This document shows, piece by piece, positions 62,143 to 64,000 of a stretch of DNA of 64,000 nucleotides. The position numbers were made by a program, and so were the translations under genes. Under the pieces are notes generated by a model. The model did no database searches, was not told where the DNA came from, and saw only the letters and a program-made list of their open reading frames with translations. Positions within the stretch are counted from its first letter, which is position 1, and the number at the start of each line of letters is the position of its first letter. Origin of the DNA: Streptomyces ardesiacus. GTDB taxonomy: Bacteria; Actinomycetota; Actinomycetes; Streptomycetales; Streptomycetaceae. The stretch spans positions 186,001 to 250,000 of the forward strand of contig NZ_BEWC01000011.1 of assembly GCF_003112575.1 (NCBI RefSeq). The letters are read 5' to 3'.

Positions 62143-62991
62143 GTGTACGCGGAACGGGCGTCCCGGCTGGCCGGCGCGGTGGTGTGGACCAGCACCCCGA
62201 CCGAGCCCGGCCCCGGGCGCGTGCTGCCCGACGGCTGCATGGACCTGCTCTGGCACGACGGCCGGCTCCTGGTCGCGGGCCCCGACACCCGCGCCCACGT
62301 CACCGAGGGCACCCGGACCCCCTGGGCGGGCGTCCGTTTCTACCCCGGCACCGCGCCCGCCCTCCTCGGCGTGCCCGCCGCCGAACTGCGCGACCGCCGC
62401 GTCGACCTCGCCGACCTCTGGCCGGCGGCCCGCGCCCGCCGGCTGACCGCCCGGGTGAACGCGGCCCCCGACCCGGCGACCGGCCTGGAGGAGGCCGCGT
62501 TGTCCCGGGCCGCCGACGCCGGTCCCCCCGACCCGCTGCCGGCCCGGATCGTCGCCGCACTGGAGGCGGGCCGCGCGGTCGCCGCGACCGCCGACGAACT
62601 CGGCATCGGAGCACGCCGGCTGCACCGCCGTTCCCTCGCGGCCTTCGGCTACGGGCCCAAGACGCTGGCCCGCGTGCTGCGCCTGCAGCGTGCCCTCGCC
62701 CTGGCCCGCAGCGGTACGCCCCTCGCCGAGACCGCCGCGCGCACCGGCTACGCCGACCAGGCCCATCTGGCGCGCGACGTCAGGGAGTTGGCGGGCGCGA
62801 CGCCGGGCGAGCTACTGGGCGGCCAGCGGCGCGAACAGGTCGACGCCGTGACCGTCGGGGTCCTGGACGACGGCGTACCGCTGACCCCAGAAGGCGTCCC
62901 AGGGCGCCCGTTCGCCGTGGCACCCGGCGCCGGTCAGCTCCGCGTACAAGGCGTCCACCTCGGCCGGGGTGTCGCACAGCAGGGCGAGTGA
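62143..62991 (+). CDS. AraC-type helix-turn-helix protein (DUF6597-like)
   Basis: A 282-residue protein. The N-terminal part (VVWTSTPTEPGPGRVLPDGCMDLLWHDGRLLVAGPDTRAHVT) is the sensor domain typical of DUF6597 regulators. The C-terminal HTH is AAVAATADELGIGARRLHRRSLAAFGYGPKTLARVLRLQRAL with ETAARTGYADQAHLARDVRELAG. The family normally ends near ATPGELL; here ~60 more codons run antisense through the following VOC gene. The GTG at 62143 lacks a strong ribosome site. It follows the first AraC gene by 10 bases and may be cotranscribed. Confidence 0.82.
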   Translation: MYAERASRLAGAVVWTSTPTEPGPGRVLPDGCMDLLWHDGRLLVAGPDTRAHVTEGTRTPWAGVRFYPGTAPALLGVPAAELRDRRVDLADLWPAARARRLTARVNAAPDPATGLEEAALSRAADAGPPDPLPARIVAALEAGRAVAATADELGIGARRLHRRSLAAFGYGPKTLARVLRLQRALALARSGTPLAETAARTGYADQAHLARDVRELAGATPGELLGGQRREQVDAVTVGVLDDGVPLTPEGVPGRPFAVAPGAGQLRVQGVHLGRGVAQQGE

Positions 62992-63210
62992 GTGCCGCCC
63001 GCCGCCGGCCGGCGGTTCCCAGCCGGGCGTGAAGGAGCGGACGGACTCCTCGGTGTCGAGCAGCAGCCGGATCCCGCCGGGCAGCTCCGCCTCGGCGTGC
63101 GGCTCCTTCCCGGCCTCCTCGGGGAACGCGAAACCGAGCCGGCGGTAGAAGGCCACGGAGGCGGCCATGTCGGAGACGATGAGGCTGATGGCGTCGAATC
63201 GTGCGGTCAT
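62812..63210 (-). CDS. VOC-fold (glyoxalase/bleomycin resistance type) protein
   Basis: A 132-residue protein with one vicinal-oxygen-chelate domain: FDAISLIVSDMAASVAFYRRLGFAFP, HSLALLCDTPAEVDALYAELTGAG and the end RYAVVQDPDGHGVDLFAPL. Metal ligands may be few, as in many binding-only members. The ATG at 63210 starts the fold. It overlaps the AraC-type gene by 180 bases on the opposite strand. The two are often neighbours, so a functional link is plausible. Confidence 0.88.
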   Translation of the reverse strand: MTARFDAISLIVSDMAASVAFYRRLGFAFPEEAGKEPHAEAELPGGIRLLLDTEESVRSFTPGWEPPAGGGRHSLALLCDTPAEVDALYAELTGAGCHGERAPWDAFWGQRYAVVQDPDGHGVDLFAPLAAQ

Positions 63211-63351
63211 GGCGCCACCGTAGGCGGGGCGCCCGCGCCCGGTCTTGAAGGAATCGGACACCCGGCCGCCGCGCCCGCGCCCGGGACCCCGCGCCTCAGA
63301 GGCTCCTCAAGTCCGTTGCAGGAGAACCGGCGTGGGACCGATCATGGCCGT

Positions 63352-63681
63352 ATGTTCGGACGACTCGCCCCGCCTGATCTCAACGTCCTCGTCCTGCGCG
63401 ACACGGACCTCGCCGCCCGTGGCATCCGCCAGGCACTCGCCGAGGCGACGCCCGGGGAACGGCCCGGACTGGAGCGCGCCGCCGCCCTGGTCGAGCAGGC
63501 CGCCGCGGCCTCCGACGCGGAGCTGCGCGCCCGCTGGGTCCACGAACGCCTCGCGGCGGCCGGTCACGAGGGCCCCGTCGACTCCGTCCACGCGATCAAG
63601 GCCCTGCGCGGGACGACCCCCGGCCTGAGCCTGCGCCAGGCCGTCAGGCTGACGAAGGACGCCGCGGCGCACCGCCCCTAG
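63352..63681 (+). CDS. Small L7/L12 C-terminal-like protein
   Basis: A 109-residue protein. The last ~35 residues (VDSVHAIKALRGTTPGLSLRQAVRLTKDAAA) resemble the C-terminal fold of ribosomal protein L7/L12 (VIKxVRxxTGLGLKEAKxLV). The first 70 residues are helical and charged. It may contact translation factors, but no function is known. The ATG at 63352 is chosen; one at 63344 is in another frame. Confidence 0.72.
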   Translation: MFGRLAPPDLNVLVLRDTDLAARGIRQALAEATPGERPGLERAAALVEQAAAASDAELRARWVHERLAAAGHEGPVDSVHAIKALRGTTPGLSLRQAVRLTKDAAAHRP

Positions 63682-63798
63682 AGTGTCGGCTCCTTCCTCG
63701 CGGAGGGCCGGGCGCGTGAAGGCGCCGCGGCGCACCTTCGTTGCCGCTCCAGGCGTCCGGCTCCGTCCGGTTGCGGGGGCAGGCGCCGTACAGGTCGG

Positions 63799-64000
63799 CT
63801 ACGCGGTGAACGCGGCCACCGCGTCGAGCCCCGCCTGCCGCAGGGTCCGGTGGACGGCAGGACGGGCGCCCCGGACGGTCAGGGCGACCGGCTCCGGCGT
63901 CCTGGTCACCGTCCGCAGCAGCGCGTACGCGCAGGCCAGATCGATGTGGTCCAGGCCGCTCATGTCCAGGGTCCACACCCCGGGCTCCCGCAGCCGCGGG
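63799..64000 (-). CDS. STAS-domain anti-sigma factor antagonist, 5' end missing
   Basis: The last ~66 residues of a protein cut by the right edge. VWTLDMSGLDHIDLACAYALLRT is the STAS signature, with the Ser that anti-sigma kinases phosphorylate, then LTVRGARPAVHRTLRQAGLD. Such proteins release a sigma factor or bind in a stressosome-like system. Any N-terminal domain lies outside the window. TAG at 63799-63801 is the stop. Confidence 0.75.
   Translation of the reverse strand, partial: PRLREPGVWTLDMSGLDHIDLACAYALLRTVTRTPEPVALTVRGARPAVHRTLRQAGLDAVAAFTA

Noticed and set aside
1..64000. Prophage, integrative element, insertion sequence, CRISPR or biosynthetic megasynthase
   Set aside because: No integrase, transposase, att-like repeats next to a tRNA, spacer array or PKS/NRPS domains were found on reading both strands.

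Overview
The window is a high-GC actinomycete chromosome segment, almost certainly Streptomyces. The evidence is the very high GC content, frequent GTG and TTG starts, short GTGA/ATGA gene overlaps, a conservon (CvnA-D), a CprB-type gamma-butyrolactone receptor homologue, a full-length germacradienol/geosmin synthase and an lrm-mgt type macrolide resistance pair. Gene density is normal and I saw no tRNA, rRNA, CRISPR array, integrase or transposase.

Layout. 1-3.9 kb: the start of an NB-ARC/TPR protein (cut by the window edge) and an OmpR-type two-component system. 4.1-7.7 kb: a glycine betaine/choline type ABC importer. 7.7-12.6 kb: a conservon (GTPase, DUF742, roadblock protein, sensor kinase-like protein), preceded on the same strand by a sugar-binding type lipoprotein. 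13-17.2 kb: cprB, a DUF89 protein and geosmin synthase. 17.2-21 kb: a PDZ protein, a metallophosphoesterase, an M24 peptidase and an aminoglycoside-phosphotransferase-like protein that has lost its catalytic aspartates. 20.9-29.6 kb: treZ, treY and glgX, which together can turn glycogen or maltodextrin into trehalose, interleaved with an FHA protein and an M14 carboxypeptidase. 29.9-34.8 kb: an SAV2148-type HEPN protein, a truncated and then an intact DnaQ-like exonuclease, a secreted serine hydrolase and an APH-fold kinase. 34.9-38 kb: a sugar ABC importer with no ATPase of its own.

38-42.6 kb: a resistance block. A leaderless 37-codon leader peptide precedes an Erm methyltransferase that appears to carry an internal in-frame deletion; then comes an intact macrolide glycosyltransferase with its own promoter and a perfect palindrome, a strong two-way terminator and an MMPL exporter.

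43.4-53 kb: a sulfur assimilation cluster on the minus strand. A Cys-containing leader peptide, sulfite reductase, a tiny zinc-ribbon protein, cysH, cysC, cysD, cysN, a sulfonate/nitrate-family ABC importer and a CbiX-type chelatase (siroheme supply) lie in one direction with mostly overlapping genes. Together they activate sulfate to APS/PAPS, reduce it to sulfite and sulfide, import organic or inorganic sulfur, and supply the siroheme cofactor.

53.2-64 kb: an acetyltransferase, a secreted protein, a GAF-domain regulator beside an AidB-like acyl-CoA dehydrogenase, a YihY-type membrane protein, an NmrA-type oxidoreductase divergent from an AraC regulator, a second AraC-type gene overlapping a VOC-fold gene antisense, a small L7/L12-like protein, and a STAS domain protein cut by the right edge.

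The most interesting points are the apparently inactivated Erm behind an intact leader/attenuator, the operator-like palindrome inside the mgt promoter, the sulfur leader peptide, the pseudokinase and the conservon joined to a periplasmic-binding lipoprotein. All function assignments come from reading the sequence and from family knowledge; no database search was run.
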